Source: JAIBAJ01 sp965284645
GTDB taxonomy: Bacteria > Bacteroidota > Bacteroidia > JAIBAJ01
Direction: 5' to 3'
DNA length: 64,000 nucleotides
NCBI GenBank assembly: GCA_965284645.1
Contig: OZ260106.1
Span: forward strand, 1,054,001 to 1,118,000
Shown here: positions 12,701-19,800 of the stretch, piece by piece
How the letters are laid out: the number at the start of each line of letters is the position of its first letter
Numbering within the stretch: position 1 is the stretch's first letter
Made by a program: the position numbers and the translations under genes
Notes under the pieces: model-generated
Database searches by the model: none
The model's input: the letters and a program-made list of their open reading frames with translations, nothing else
What the model was told of the DNA's origin: nothing

Positions 12701-15700
12701 TACCGCAGCCGGAGGAACCTATAATCTTCAAAACAACATCTTTATTAATAACCGAACAGTTGGAAATGCAAATGTTTCTTGCCATTGTGCCATCGGAAAC
12801 GTAGGTTCCTCCAACTTTGCTACCGGTTGGAATACCAGCGATAATAACTTCCTGGCTACCAATACCGGCACCTACAATAAAATCGGACAATGGGGTACCA
12901 CCCTTACTGCAGCCCTCAGCAACTGGCAAACTTCATCCGGTAAAGATGCCAATAGCTACTCCGCTACCTATACCTCCGGCTCGTCCAACTTTAGCAGTGG
13001 AACACTCAATGCCGATAACCTGTTTGTGAATCCTTTGTCGGACCTCCATATTTCTTTAACCGATAACGAGAGTTATAAATTTGTTGATAGCCGGGCTTCT
13101 TCAATTTCCATTGCAACAGACTTCGACGGAGATACCCGTACCTCCACTCCTGACATCGGTGCCGATGAGTTCTCGGCCTGCATTCTTCCATCCGCTGCCG
13201 GCACCATCACCGGAACATCCACCGTTTGCCAGGGTCAAAACAGTGTAAACTTTAGTGTACCTGCCATCAGCAATGCCACTGGTTACTCCTGGACTCTCCC
13301 AACCGGAGCTACCATCGCTACAGGTAACAATACCAATAGCATTACAGTAAACTTCTCCAACTCGGCTACATCGGGTAACATTACCGTCAAGGGTAGCAAT
13401 ACTTGTGGAGATGGAACGGTATCGGCCAATTTCGCCGTTTCCGTGAATCCTCTTCCTGCCGCTGCCGGAACCATTACCGGAACCGCTACCGTTTGTCAGG
13501 GTCAAAATGGGGTTAGCTTTAGTGTGCCTGCCATCAGCAATGCCACTGGTTACACCTGGACACTCCCAACCGGAGCTACCATCGCTACAGGTAACAATAC
13601 CAATAGCATTACAGTAAACTTCTCCAACTCGGCTACATCGGGTAACATTACCGTGAAGGGTACCAATACTTGTGGAGATGGAACTGTATCGACCAATTTC
13701 GCCGTTACCGTGAATCCTCTTCCTGCAGCTGCCGGCACCATCACCGGAACCACTACCGTTTGTCAGGGTCAAAATGGAGTTAGCTTTAGTGTGCCTGCAA
13801 TTAGCAATGCCACCGGTTACACCTGGACGCTCCCAACTGGAGCTACTATCGCTACGGGTAATAATACAAATAGCATTACAGTTGATTTCTCCAATTCTGC
13901 AGCCTCTGGTAACATCACCGTAGCGGGTACAAACTCCTGCGGATCCGGAATAGTTTCGGCTAATTTCGCTGTAACAGTAAATGCCTGCAATGGCCGTACC
14001 TGGACCGGTGCCATCAGCACTGCCTGGAACGTAGGTGGAAACTGGCTCCCAACCATCGTTCCAACCTCATCCGACGATGTAATTATTCCGAATGTGGCCA
14101 ATGATCCTATCGTAGGTTCCTATAGCGGCTATTGCAAAAACCTCGATATCCAGTCAGGTGCCACCTTAAGTTTTACGGGTGGAGTAGCTTTGTCGAAATT
14201 GGAAATTAGCGGAACCACTATTTCTTTGGCAAATACGGTGATTAGTGGGGCAGGGGTATTCCAGGTGGGAACAGCCAGCACAGCCGTTACCATCACCGGT
14301 GGTGCCACCTTTAATAACGATAGGGTAGAGGTCTATGCCGGAACAACCCTAAAATTAAACGGCTCCTCTGATTTTAATATCGGTCGTACAATTCGGGTAA
14401 ATACCGGCGCCAATGTGTATTCCTTTGGAAGCAACAATACCTCAGCTTACCCAAGCTCGTCCAATGCTACAGCCTACCTGCACTTTACCGACGATGGAAT
14501 CAACAACGGTATCATCGACTACAACGGAAGCTCTGCCACCGGATTTATCCTGGGTCAGGTAAAATCTGATCGTAAAATCATCGCCTCTAACTCGGGCTAC
14601 CGCTATATCAGCTCTCCTGTTCAAGGTAATATTAGCCAATGGGCCGACGATTTCAACATTACCGGTGCCGATGGTTTTGCTAATACCGGTACTGTCTTCA
14701 CCAACCCTTGGCCAACGCTTTGGCTATACGACGAAACCAATACTAATACCAACATGGCCTATGGCTGGATTAGTTATACCAATACTTCCAATACCTTGGA
14801 TCGTGCCAAAGGTTTTGCCGCCATTACTCCGGGTAACATCACCATCGACCTAACCGGTCCTCTGAATGTACCTTCCGGTATTGCTGCCGGTACCATTTCC
14901 AAAGCCGTTACAACCACTTCGTCCGGTCAACCTTTGTCCGATGGCTGGAACTTGTTGGGTAACCCTTACCAGGCACCACTTGGTTTCGCTAACCTTCGCA
15001 CGGCTAACTCCTCTGCTTTGGCAGCCTACGCTTACTATTGGGTTTCCAACGGAACCTATTCCGGAAACTATGCATCGTACAATGCATTAACCAGTCTGTC
15101 TACCAATGGAGGTACAGCGGCTATTGCTCCTCACCAGGGTTTCATGGTGCGGGCGAATTCGAATACAAGCATAGCAATGAACAATAGCATGACTACCAGC
15201 AGCTCGGCCTATGGATTCTTGAAAGATGAAGGTCCAGCACCTGATATGCCAATCTTCCGCTTGTCGTTGAAAGAAAATGGTAAGATTGCCGATGAGGTGG
15301 TAGTTGCAGGTCATCCAAAAGCTACTGTAAACCAAGGTTTAGATGAGTACGATACCGACAAGATGTTCAATGTAGAACAAAAACTATCCGAGATTTACTT
15401 AACAGAATCCGAAGATGTAGCTAAGAAACTGGCTGTATCGGTATTGCCTCAAATTACCAAGGAAACAGTAGTTCCAATGGGTATCAGCCACCTAGGAGTT
15501 TACACCGTTCAGGTATCGGAAATGACCAATATCCCAAGCGGAGTAAAAGTGTATCTGGAAGACAAAAAACTGAACCAATACACCCGTCTGAACTTAGGCG
15601 ATGTGGTAAGTTTGACCAAGTCGGAACCTGAATCTGCTGAAGGTCGTTACTTCCTGCGCTTCGGGGATATCAACGAAGCAATCACGGCCGAACAAGCTAA

Positions 15701-15941
15701 GGTTATTGGCTTCACCTACGTTGAGGATGGCAATATCCAAATCAAATTGATGGATGCGGGTATCAACCCAAGCTCAGCCAAAGTGATGGATATGAGTGGC
15801 AAATTGATTGGTAACTTCCAATTGGAAACCAACAATGGAATAAATACCATCAATGCCTCTGTTCTTGCTCCAGGTATCTACCTCGTTGACGTAAACACCG
15901 ACAAAGGTCGCTTCGTGAACAAGCTTATCCTTGCCAAATAA
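774..15941 (+). CDS. Giant T9SS-secreted beta-helix surface protein (5055 aa)
   Basis: Residues 1-21 form a signal peptide ending GLWAQ. An N-terminal module (GNWNALASWERYNG...) is followed by ~1500 residues of Thr/Asn/Ser/Gly-rich beta-strand repeats. Three large parallel beta-helix blocks follow, beginning near nt 5346, 8178 and 10942 with a shared head (GTVTVG-GG-Y-SLT) and running through many SNNTI-like turns. FN3/Ig-like spacers separate the blocks. Three tandem 89-aa PKD-like domains occupy nt 13185-13985. The last ~648 residues (from 13995) are shared with the giant at 16826 and end in a type A T9SS sorting domain (SSAKVMDMSGKLIG ... APGIYLVDV ... FVNKLILAK). Predicted role is a very large cell-surface adhesin or gliding/biofilm factor; that role is inference. 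It lies 9 bp after the small secreted gene and ends at a strong terminator. Confidence 0.9.
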   Translation: MKTKYILPVLFLLFSSGLWAQTTNDFRSLATGNWNALASWERYNGSAWVAATVLPGATANNGAVTIRNGHTITVTAAPTAAISSLTVGEGTSGILNIGGFAITITGATNVLVGGTVNITSATGVKTFTGDVTNAGTWNNSGNSAISFGGNLFHNGTTFTAGSGVQTFSGASKQISGTTSPLAISSMTISGSYQNNVTTLNSSGTVTISGTFTNNTTFNQTGAAAIAGAGSLVNAASANLTISGASITPTLTATATGNTVTYISTSQAQTVKGGTTYVNLTINKSGQVATVGTSAITVNGTLDVTAGTFNDGGFQTVGTASTLLNIANGATIQFGNAGATTSNFPTNLTNANLSLGSTSTVIYNTTSAISISSLPTAYGNLTLSGASTKTLSGAETVQGNLTINAGTLANGGFVLTVNGNSANSGTFSGTGKIQFSGGGASHALSGTGSYTNIELDDAQNLTTSGSFSILGVLTQTSGTFNIGAGTTLTLGAGSSLAATGSGDFGGTTTSNLSIAGTGALGNTLRFASGSQNLGLLTLNRTASGVVNLGSDLTLNASTGLTLTAGLLYLNSYNLTLGATSVTSGGSIVAMVVADGTGELRKTFNTGATGIFTFPIGDVSGTAGTAPNNNNTGADYSPVAFTMTANTVARTIGFRVTDRQHPNDASTTNVISRYWSASDNQTGNGTYTYTATFTYSVSAPSDLTGTQNQTYLNWWDGASWAQLTSTFPTNGFTITGATNSTGKLGGSDFTGRVSPQQTYVWQPTSGSADWQLATNWLPNRISPFASDILQFTMGGSSIATNIPTQSLGQIFVDNNTNISLQPSATASLSLGFTAGTNVLTITAGSTLQLSSTGAVVTTLNFTSSLANLTTNIAGSLTINANTSFNNSLNFTNLTAANNTITGTIQNNGGSITSTAATTTFGSGSFYIHNMNGGIIPTATWNANATLSITGTTTTNPTFSGALSVGYLTWATSGQSATGAITSASSVTVANDLTVTTGTLNLNGVSYNIAGNVSSNGTINSASAGSILNLNGTSAQTVSGTGVWTTGTAGRLLNLTINNAAGVTFSPAVAIQSSLVLTAGALDASALTLGIPTGTVGVTRTLGSLVNVPSFNFSTGVLNLTYNGATTYTVLNELPPSTTPTNGSFAVSAASAYVTLDKNAIVSTISVSNASATLDLNGNSIAIRGITVPFVNSGTVKANASGSTLHLNLTGVGSVSLGGTFTGGIIDNLLVSPSLGVTTFTISAPATNSVNNLTVSGTGGTMGSSLTVNTSLSVSSGTTFSLGSGSYVLSLKGTYSNSGTLTANGSGSTLNFNGTSQQTFAIGTYTASQVTTFTVNNSAGLILSSPVNTTTLNLTSGLVDNGSNTITVTGTTAANVAGGSATAYVKGILARTLPASLLSGSTYTFPIGKSGYNLFELINPTTTAAGTILVTAEALDATAGGTDGIGFSSSPNPARYWQVSRSGAGAFINVGTVRLTDASMSYISTNTIGNSSTLTGVYSPYGGTIAGQTIATNSTVPNSLGFFKIGSKGCLNGTYSVGPTGDFVNLTAAVATLNSSLVCSDVYFELQPTYDGTSGESFPININTVNYTGGPWEVTFRPSAAASARVTSGTSVNQLFYLNGASRITFDGRSGGTGSTINWTFSNTSTAGQVFLFNNDATTDTLQYLTIQGVNVTAIGTASFTNAGIIAFGSSALSTGNESNVIRNCVIKDGASTPSCGIYSLGNTTASRGNDFNKVMDCQFVNIFSATVATYGIDVQNYSSDWTITDNHFYQTASRTSTATVAHTPILIDNSASGNNFTITGNYIGGSTTNAGGTAWTIGGTSQVSFRGISVNILTSGTSLVQNNTIANISINSSNISAFPTNVFTGILSASNGSTSIDDNTVGSPTGNGSILINNVTNTGATVVGIGHNTSSGAVSITNNRVGSFTITSGGSLSVSFNGIRYGQGGSASSRTISDNLIGSLTTSNSINVNTGSTNATAQDVIGINMTTGANAVTITNNTIANLNNNRPTTGNSSIIGINSPFAANTITGNVIRNLSTNANNTGTGTTSSLFGISLSAVAATGHNISNNTIHSLTNSSSSNAVLLHGIYYNPAAGGTNTLDGNLIHSISTASSNGSAAVYGITIASGTATVSNNMIRLGINAAGTSLTNSNLYYGIYETTAANFLHNSVYIGGSGVTTGTSATYAFYSALSSGSRTIQNNIFWNARSNSTGTGKHYAIREGALTGLTCSYNDLYANGTGGVLGSIGGTDVSVLNNISTNSISSDPKFIAPTGDASTVDLHIQVPPAATPIEGTGTASSITIDFDGQTRSGLSPTDIGADAGNFDPIDQTPPSISYTAFANACNSIGSGTYTVSGVTITDASGLNVSSGTKPRIYYKKSTDANDLTGWKYVEAVGTTSPFSFNIDFSLLNAGTINPGDNIQYFVVAQDQGGNVITPNVGINSGTFNSTPASVDLQSSDFPIGGTINSFNVTPCSGTVTVGSGGNYPSLTNTGGIFEAINASTLTGNLTVNILSNLTGETGTVSLNQWNESGAGNYSITFQSSNGTQKQITGPAATGLIRLNGADRVTFNGGTTTQRLLLIQNTSTAAGATTINLAADASNNTFNNCTIEGSTTSVTNGVVSFGTGTTTGNDNNTFSLCDIKENAAGLPAMAIYSVGTAAKENSGNQILDCSISNFFNASTTTPYAGLYLGAGNAAWTIQDNYFFQTATRTVTGAVQPHAVIYINNSTAGTGGYTISGNTIGGNDALGTGTMTYNSAVASHFVPVWLNLPSSPVSTVSGNTIYKIAYQTTSAGTANYGVFTAIYVSGSASGTCNITGNTIGSTTGTGSIAVNVATNSGSVSNGIKFDGTGTTTISGNFIGSISITGTGTNNACIFNAISQTAGNANINTNQIGSATTANSISVSGTATSNATNLYGIVCTASSAYSTTISSNQIYRLTNNNTSSSEVVGGIVTSGGGLYAISGNTVSDLSSSALATGTGTSSSVLGISINTSNTSALSISGNTVYNLRNSGAANTVVTGIYFSGGTNASNAVSKNLVYNLQAGSGASSVITGLHLNGGAVTASNNAIRLGLDASGASITGASIITGISKDNTSANNIYFNSVYIAGGGVTTTANNSYGFRRVQTGVDNIRNNIFVNARSNASTGGKHLGMDLNNTTTTTSNYNILFAPGTGGFLFGTAAGATTYSSLQAYNAATSLDNNSGAASPNFTAPAGLTPDLTLASPSPAESNGINIATITDDINSVSRAANTPEDMGAYVANVTSVDIIKPSIVLGSVTAPNASCTSTATVTITATITDLGSGLATGSLAPVLWWRISTGTWASMSASSVASNVFTYNLSLTGLTAGQVYQYYVAAQDNAGNLAFSNFNSTTPVHSDVNTYSVANANPASFTVTSSSGLSGTVTVGTGGTYTSLTKFDGLFNAITVNGLSGNLTVEIISNTTEDGNQSLNQWTEYCGSNYRVTIKPNAATVRTLTGSLLGMGMFGIYASRVTIDGSYNGSGRYLKFENTYSGTGGSENDVFRFGLSGAITGDTLRNCEVVGNGTKLAGAVVYLYNCNNCVIDNNLIHGGSSNWATNIIRADASNTVTISNNEIYNFLAWSGGLSQRSYGIYIPTGNGSNWTISGNSIFNSGINGQNVQTALEFAPGSSSTGNTISNNWIGGSSAQCGTGGSVTYWGNSYTPFSSSEARTLAMNINAGSITISGNNISNINISSCDYAGFVCIAIGGSTIATVSNNVFGTGTSGNPDSSKKIVCSGGGCSTYGAVPGYIYGIWNTSTTTSTSTYSGNAFYYLHQSGAAAGGNVHCIFHNTSGPATITNNVINGPQSAGGYNQFGIRLEPNASTSGNLIESNSIAGPYINVLANAGANNNGIYVKALSTYTVSGTINKNVVWDMRNADRSGNSEGIFIWSATGGNGNWDITNNQISLKNNGSTSNCLGIYGIDVELNSSSTINVTYNSVYISGANGGTPVTGIDFSSYAFFKLGGASGTAAGGTYNLQNNIFINNRTVGNANVSCHCAIGNVGSSNFATGWNTSDNNFLATNTGTYNKIGQWGTTLTAALSNWQTSSGKDANSYSATYTSGSSNFSSGTLNADNLFVNPLSDLHISLTDNESYKFVDSRASSISIATDFDGDTRTSTPDIGADEFSACILPSAAGTITGTSTVCQGQNSVNFSVPAISNATGYSWTLPTGATIATGNNTNSITVNFSNSATSGNITVKGSNTCGDGTVSANFAVSVNPLPAAAGTITGTATVCQGQNGVSFSVPAISNATGYTWTLPTGATIATGNNTNSITVNFSNSATSGNITVKGTNTCGDGTVSTNFAVTVNPLPAAAGTITGTTTVCQGQNGVSFSVPAISNATGYTWTLPTGATIATGNNTNSITVDFSNSAASGNITVAGTNSCGSGIVSANFAVTVNACNGRTWTGAISTAWNVGGNWLPTIVPTSSDDVIIPNVANDPIVGSYSGYCKNLDIQSGATLSFTGGVALSKLEISGTTISLANTVISGAGVFQVGTASTAVTITGGATFNNDRVEVYAGTTLKLNGSSDFNIGRTIRVNTGANVYSFGSNNTSAYPSSSNATAYLHFTDDGINNGIIDYNGSSATGFILGQVKSDRKIIASNSGYRYISSPVQGNISQWADDFNITGADGFANTGTVFTNPWPTLWLYDETNTNTNMAYGWISYTNTSNTLDRAKGFAAITPGNITIDLTGPLNVPSGIAAGTISKAVTTTSSGQPLSDGWNLLGNPYQAPLGFANLRTANSSALAAYAYYWVSNGTYSGNYASYNALTSLSTNGGTAAIAPHQGFMVRANSNTSIAMNNSMTTSSSAYGFLKDEGPAPDMPIFRLSLKENGKIADEVVVAGHPKATVNQGLDEYDTDKMFNVEQKLSEIYLTESEDVAKKLAVSVLPQITKETVVPMGISHLGVYTVQVSEMTNIPSGVKVYLEDKKLNQYTRLNLGDVVSLTKSEPESAEGRYFLRFGDINEAITAEQAKVIGFTYVEDGNIQIKLMDAGINPSSAKVMDMSGKLIGNFQLETNNGINTINASVLAPGIYLVDVNTDKGRFVNKLILAK
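13185..13985 (+). repeat. Three tandem 267-bp repeats coding PKD-like domains
   Basis: Units start at 13185, 13452 and 13719, a period of exactly 267 bp (89 codons). Each encodes AGTITGT..VCQGQN ... ISNATGY.WTLPTGA ... NFAV.VN. Units 1 and 2 are nearly identical at DNA level, and unit 3 is slightly more diverged, so the duplication is recent or homogenised by recombination. Confidence 0.9.
13995..15941 (+). other. C-terminal module shared with the second giant gene
   Basis: Codes residues 4408-5055. The module begins WTGAISTAWN..GNW, passes through PNVANDPIVG, GATFNNDRV, ADDFNITGADGF, SDGWNLLGNPYQAPL and APHQGFMVRAN, and ends in the T9SS sorting domain. The segment at 29384-31345 matches it in order along its whole length, with most residues identical by eye, whereas the parts N-terminal to it differ in architecture. 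Confidence 0.9.
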
Positions 15942-15954
15942 CTCATTTTAAACT

Positions 15955-16000
15955 CCGGCCAAAAGTCTTTTGCCTGTCATGGATTTTTGGCCGGCTTTTT
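15955..16000 (+). terminator. Rho-independent terminator of the first giant gene
   Basis: A perfect 10-bp stem, CCGGCCAAAA (15955-15964) with TTTTGGCCGG (15985-15994), has a 20-nt loop and is followed by a T run. It begins 14 bp after the stop codon. Confidence 0.85.
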
Positions 16001-16090
16001 CGTCCTCTATATATAATGTATTAATTCCCTATTTTGAGACAGCTTATTTCACTACCTGTATTCGATAGCTAGTTGGTTAATTTTTTTCTT

Positions 16091-16231
16091 GGCGTGCCCC
16101 ATTCGCCCAAAACCTGTATGCCCTTAAATGTATAGTAGTGCCTGGCTCATGGTCGGGCTATTCGTTGCAAGTCCTCGCGCCTTTCGCTATCGCTTAGGCC
16201 GCTGTGGGCTTTCCACTGCTATCCCTGCCCG
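16091..16231 (+). ncRNA. Family-A structured element, copy A2
   Basis: Closing stem CGTGC (16093-16097) with GCCCG (16227-16231), one mismatch. Second stem CCATTCGCC with GGCTCATGG, 7 of 9 pairs. Third stem GGG (16155) with CCC (16223), flanked by conserved C-T mismatches. Fourth stem AAGTCC (16169-16174) with GGGCTT (16206-16211). Apical stem GCGCCT with AGGC-C-GC, one bulged C. It lies 150 bp downstream of the giant gene. Whether it is transcribed is unknown. Confidence 0.65.
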
Positions 16232-16254
16232 AAGGCTGCAGAGCTAGAATGAAC

Positions 16255-16367
16255 CATTTACCCCTCCCTAAGAAATTTCGGGATAGCAGTTGTTATCAAT
16301 TGGCCATAAAAATTGATTTACAATTGGGTATTAATCGTTTACTCATTTCTAATGCGTAATCTGGGTT
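16255..16367 (+). repeat. Family-B repeat, truncated copy 2
   Basis: Begins inside the family-B sequence at TTTACCCCTCCC and continues through AAATTTCGGGATAGCAGTTG and the right-hand terminus ATTTCTAATGCGTAATCTGG. The left third found at 138 is missing. It starts 24 bp after the family-A element, the same A-then-B order as at 98-302. Confidence 0.7.
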
Positions 16368-16825
16368 TAAATACCTATTCTACTAATTCTAACCATAAAC
16401 TAATTCTACAGATCTCCCCCCCATTTCGCACGAATCTTTAAGTAGTATGAAAAAAAAGTCCTCCCAACCCTCCCTACAAATTGTTCAGAATCCCAATAAA
16501 ATCAGGGGTTTGGTTTCCATTTCGCCTATTTTATTGAAACACAAGAAATTCTTATTATAAATTTTGCTTTACGATTTTTTTAAACGAAACCTTTTTTGAA
16601 CTTTAAGCTTCCTAAAATCTATTAACCATTCGGTGTTGATATGTTAACTCCACCCTATAGTTAAGGGATTTTATGAAAAACTTGCACAAGAAGAATGCTT
16701 AAGACTATATTAACATTTAGGAAACAATTGTTGATAACAGGTGGATACCTCCATCTGATTTCATTGCTTGTTTGCTTGGGCAATAAAACTGAAAACAAAT
16801 TTTACCAAATCAATAATTAACTTTT
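16368..16825. other. Non-coding gap before the second giant gene
   Basis: AT-rich sequence without a convincing gene. A 36-codon ATG reading frame at 16447 has no support. The motif ATATGTTAACTCCACCCTA around 16640-16658 recurs with two changes at 42701-42719 upstream of another T9SS cargo gene and may be regulatory. Confidence 0.4.
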
Positions 16826-19800
16826 ATGAAAAAGTTTTATCAGATTACGCTTACGACCCTATTATCTTTTGCTAGCCTTTATGCAAGCGCCCAAAGTGGT
16901 ATTTATGAATCGTATGTGATTCTAAGTATCAATGGTGGGGCGAATGCCTATTATGACATGCAGGCTACAACAGGTAACCCTGATTTTCAAGGGGCGAACT
17001 TAGGTAACTTTTCAGGAGCCAATACGCTTACCTTAAAAGGTGGTGAGAATAAAACCTTTAAGTGTGCTCCTTGTGATATTACAAATGGAAGTTTGTGGTA
17101 CAGGGTGTATCAAACAGGTACCACCCCTGGAAGCTTTAGCCAAGTTTCCTATTTCTTTGGTTCCAACCTTGGAAGTGGATGTGGCGGAAATGACCAAAGC
17201 TGGAATGCAACGGGTTCAACAATCAATTTGTTGTCAGGTTTATCTCCTGGTAATTACACAGTTGAAGTATATTCTACAGCCGATTACCAAGGTTGTGGAA
17301 CGGGTACACACTATAGCAGCAACAGTGGTAACAATTACAAAGCTACTTTTAACTTTTGTGGATCGGGTTCAGGTGCTCTTCCTGCAGGATCATATAGCAT
17401 ACCCGGTTGTTTTGCTACGGTAAACGCAGCCGCTTCTTATATTACTACAAACGGAGTTAGTGGTGCTGTTATATTTAATGTGGCCGCTGGTCATACCGAA
17501 ACCGCTCCAGTAAATGGTATTCAAATCGGAACTATAGCAGGAGCATCTGCCACGAACACTATCACTTTCCAAAAATCTGGATCTGGTGCAAATCCAACTA
17601 TCACTGCTTTTACACCTCAAACTGCCGGAGGAAGGATGGATGGTGTAATACGTTTGGTGGGAGCGGACTTTGTGACCATTGATGGTTTTACTTTGCAAGA
17701 GAATGGATCAAATACTGTCCTTACTCCAATAGGCTCGAATACAACTACCGAATTTGGGATAGGTATTTTTGGAGCATCGGCTACCAATGGTTCCCAAAAC
17801 AATACCATAAAAAATTGTACCATCAGCATGGGTAGTACAAATCCGTCTGCTACCGGTATTTTTTCAACTTCTACACTTTCAACAGCCAATGCTGCTCAGA
17901 CCGCTTCATCAGCTGCAGGACTAAATTCCGATAATAAATTTTACTCCAATACGATTTCCAATGTGAACTATGGATTCATTATAATCTGTCCAACTCAAAC
18001 CTCTACTTTACAGGAATCGGGAATTGAAATTGGTGGCTCTACAGCAAGTACTGGTAATTCAATTACCTATGGCTTGGCAACAGGGGTTGGCCAAACGGCG
18101 AGTTGGTCAGGTGTTGGAACAGGGGTTAATGGTATCATGTTAAACAGCACTTCTGCTATTTCTATCCGATACAATACCATAACAAGTACATTAACTTCCA
18201 ATACCGCTACTGACCACACGGCTATTCTTTTTAGAGGAACGACTCCAAGCTCTGGTACTTTTTCTAGAACCATTAGTAACAATACCATCACCTTAAATAA
18301 CTCAGCTACCACTGCTGTGAGTACAGGTATAAATTTGGGTTATGGTTTATCCACCGGAGCAATTGATGTAAGTTCAAATACCATTACCATCAATAAGACT
18401 TCGGGTGCTGCAAACGCTGCTGCCATTTCTGGTATAATTGCAGGTTATGCTGCCTCAGGAATTACTATTGCAGGTAATACCTTGAATTTAAATACTTCCA
18501 TTTCTGTAGGATCATATACGGGAGCTATTACTGGTATTTCTGTATCTGGTACAGGTACTGCAAGCACAACCGTAAATATTAATTCTACCAACACCATTAA
18601 AATTAACCAATCAGCTTCTGGAACTGGTTCGTATGGTTCAGGAGCGATTACTTATATTAATGCCAGTTATGCTGCAACGGGTGCTATAGTAAATGTAACC
18701 AATAATAGTTTAAATACCACCTCATCCACCATCCGTTCTACTGGAGCGTTGATTGGGGTGAATTGTGAAGCCACCAATAGTTTGTTTAACATCAAATCCA
18801 ATAGCTTTGTGATAGACAGGGTTGCTGCTTCGGGAGCTGTTAACTTTACTGCTCAATCCGGAACCCCATCCAATTTGGCTGATACTGTTTCAAACAACAC
18901 CATTACCCTTACCGGTTTGGCCGGATCTACTTCTGTTACCGCTATTGGTCAGTTGGGTGGAACTTCAGCCAGTATTAAAAATGTTTGCAACAATACCATT
19001 TCTATTACTGGTACCAATACCGGTACTGTTTTGGGTGTTACCCTGGGTTATGGTAGCGGCCATAGGGTAAGTGGCAATAGTATTACCGTTAGTACCGCCA
19101 GTGCCACCATTAATGGATTTGTTACAGGAGCAAACTATGGAACTACCAATGCCAATACGGTACGTCTGAATACCATTTCACTAACATCCTCTGCAACTTC
19201 CGGATCAGAATTAACCGGTATTAAAATATCAGTAGGTGGTAACACCAATGTGGTAGGTAATACCATTTCAACTCTGAACTTTTCTGGTGCTGCCTCTTCT
19301 GCCCCTTCCATCAATGGAATTTGGTGTTCTGTAGGTTCCAACAACGTATATCAAAACTCGGTAAGTGGTCTTTCGTTTACCGGAACAACCGGTGGTCCAA
19401 CTATTCGGGGTATTGTTGTTTCAGCAGGTACCACCCACAACATTTACAGAAACAAAGTGTATGGACTTACTGCTTCCGGAACAACAGGAAACGTTTCCAT
19501 GTATGGTATTGGAATTACCGGTGGTACAACCGCTACGGTTTATAACAACCTAGTAAGTGGTTTAAGCATGACCACCGCTCAAAACTCCAATGGTTCTCCA
19601 TTGTCGGGTATCTTTGCCAGTGGCACCGGAACACATAATATTTACAACAACACAGTGTATATTTCCGGAACCACTTCCGGTTCTATATTCTATTCTGCTG
19701 GTTTATATTCTTTAGCTACAGCTACTGCAGTAGATGTTAGAAACAACATCATTGTAAATGAATGTACACCAGTTGGTGCCGGAGCAAAGGCTGCTGCTTT

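Noticed and set aside
13185..13985. Assembly duplication
   Set aside because: The three 267-bp units differ at several positions and keep the reading frame, as expected of real tandem domains.
833..15335. Many antisense frames across the giant genes
   Set aside because: The biased Thr/Asn/Gly codons of the real genes create long open antisense frames; none has a start context, domain or promoter.
16091..16231. Family-A element as a tRNA or group II intron piece
   Set aside because: No cloverleaf or T-arm consensus and no domain V-like hairpin; the nested stems do not fit either.
16447..16560. 36-codon ATG frame in the gap before the second giant gene
   Set aside because: Too short, lacks a signal or domain, and no promoter box is placed before it.
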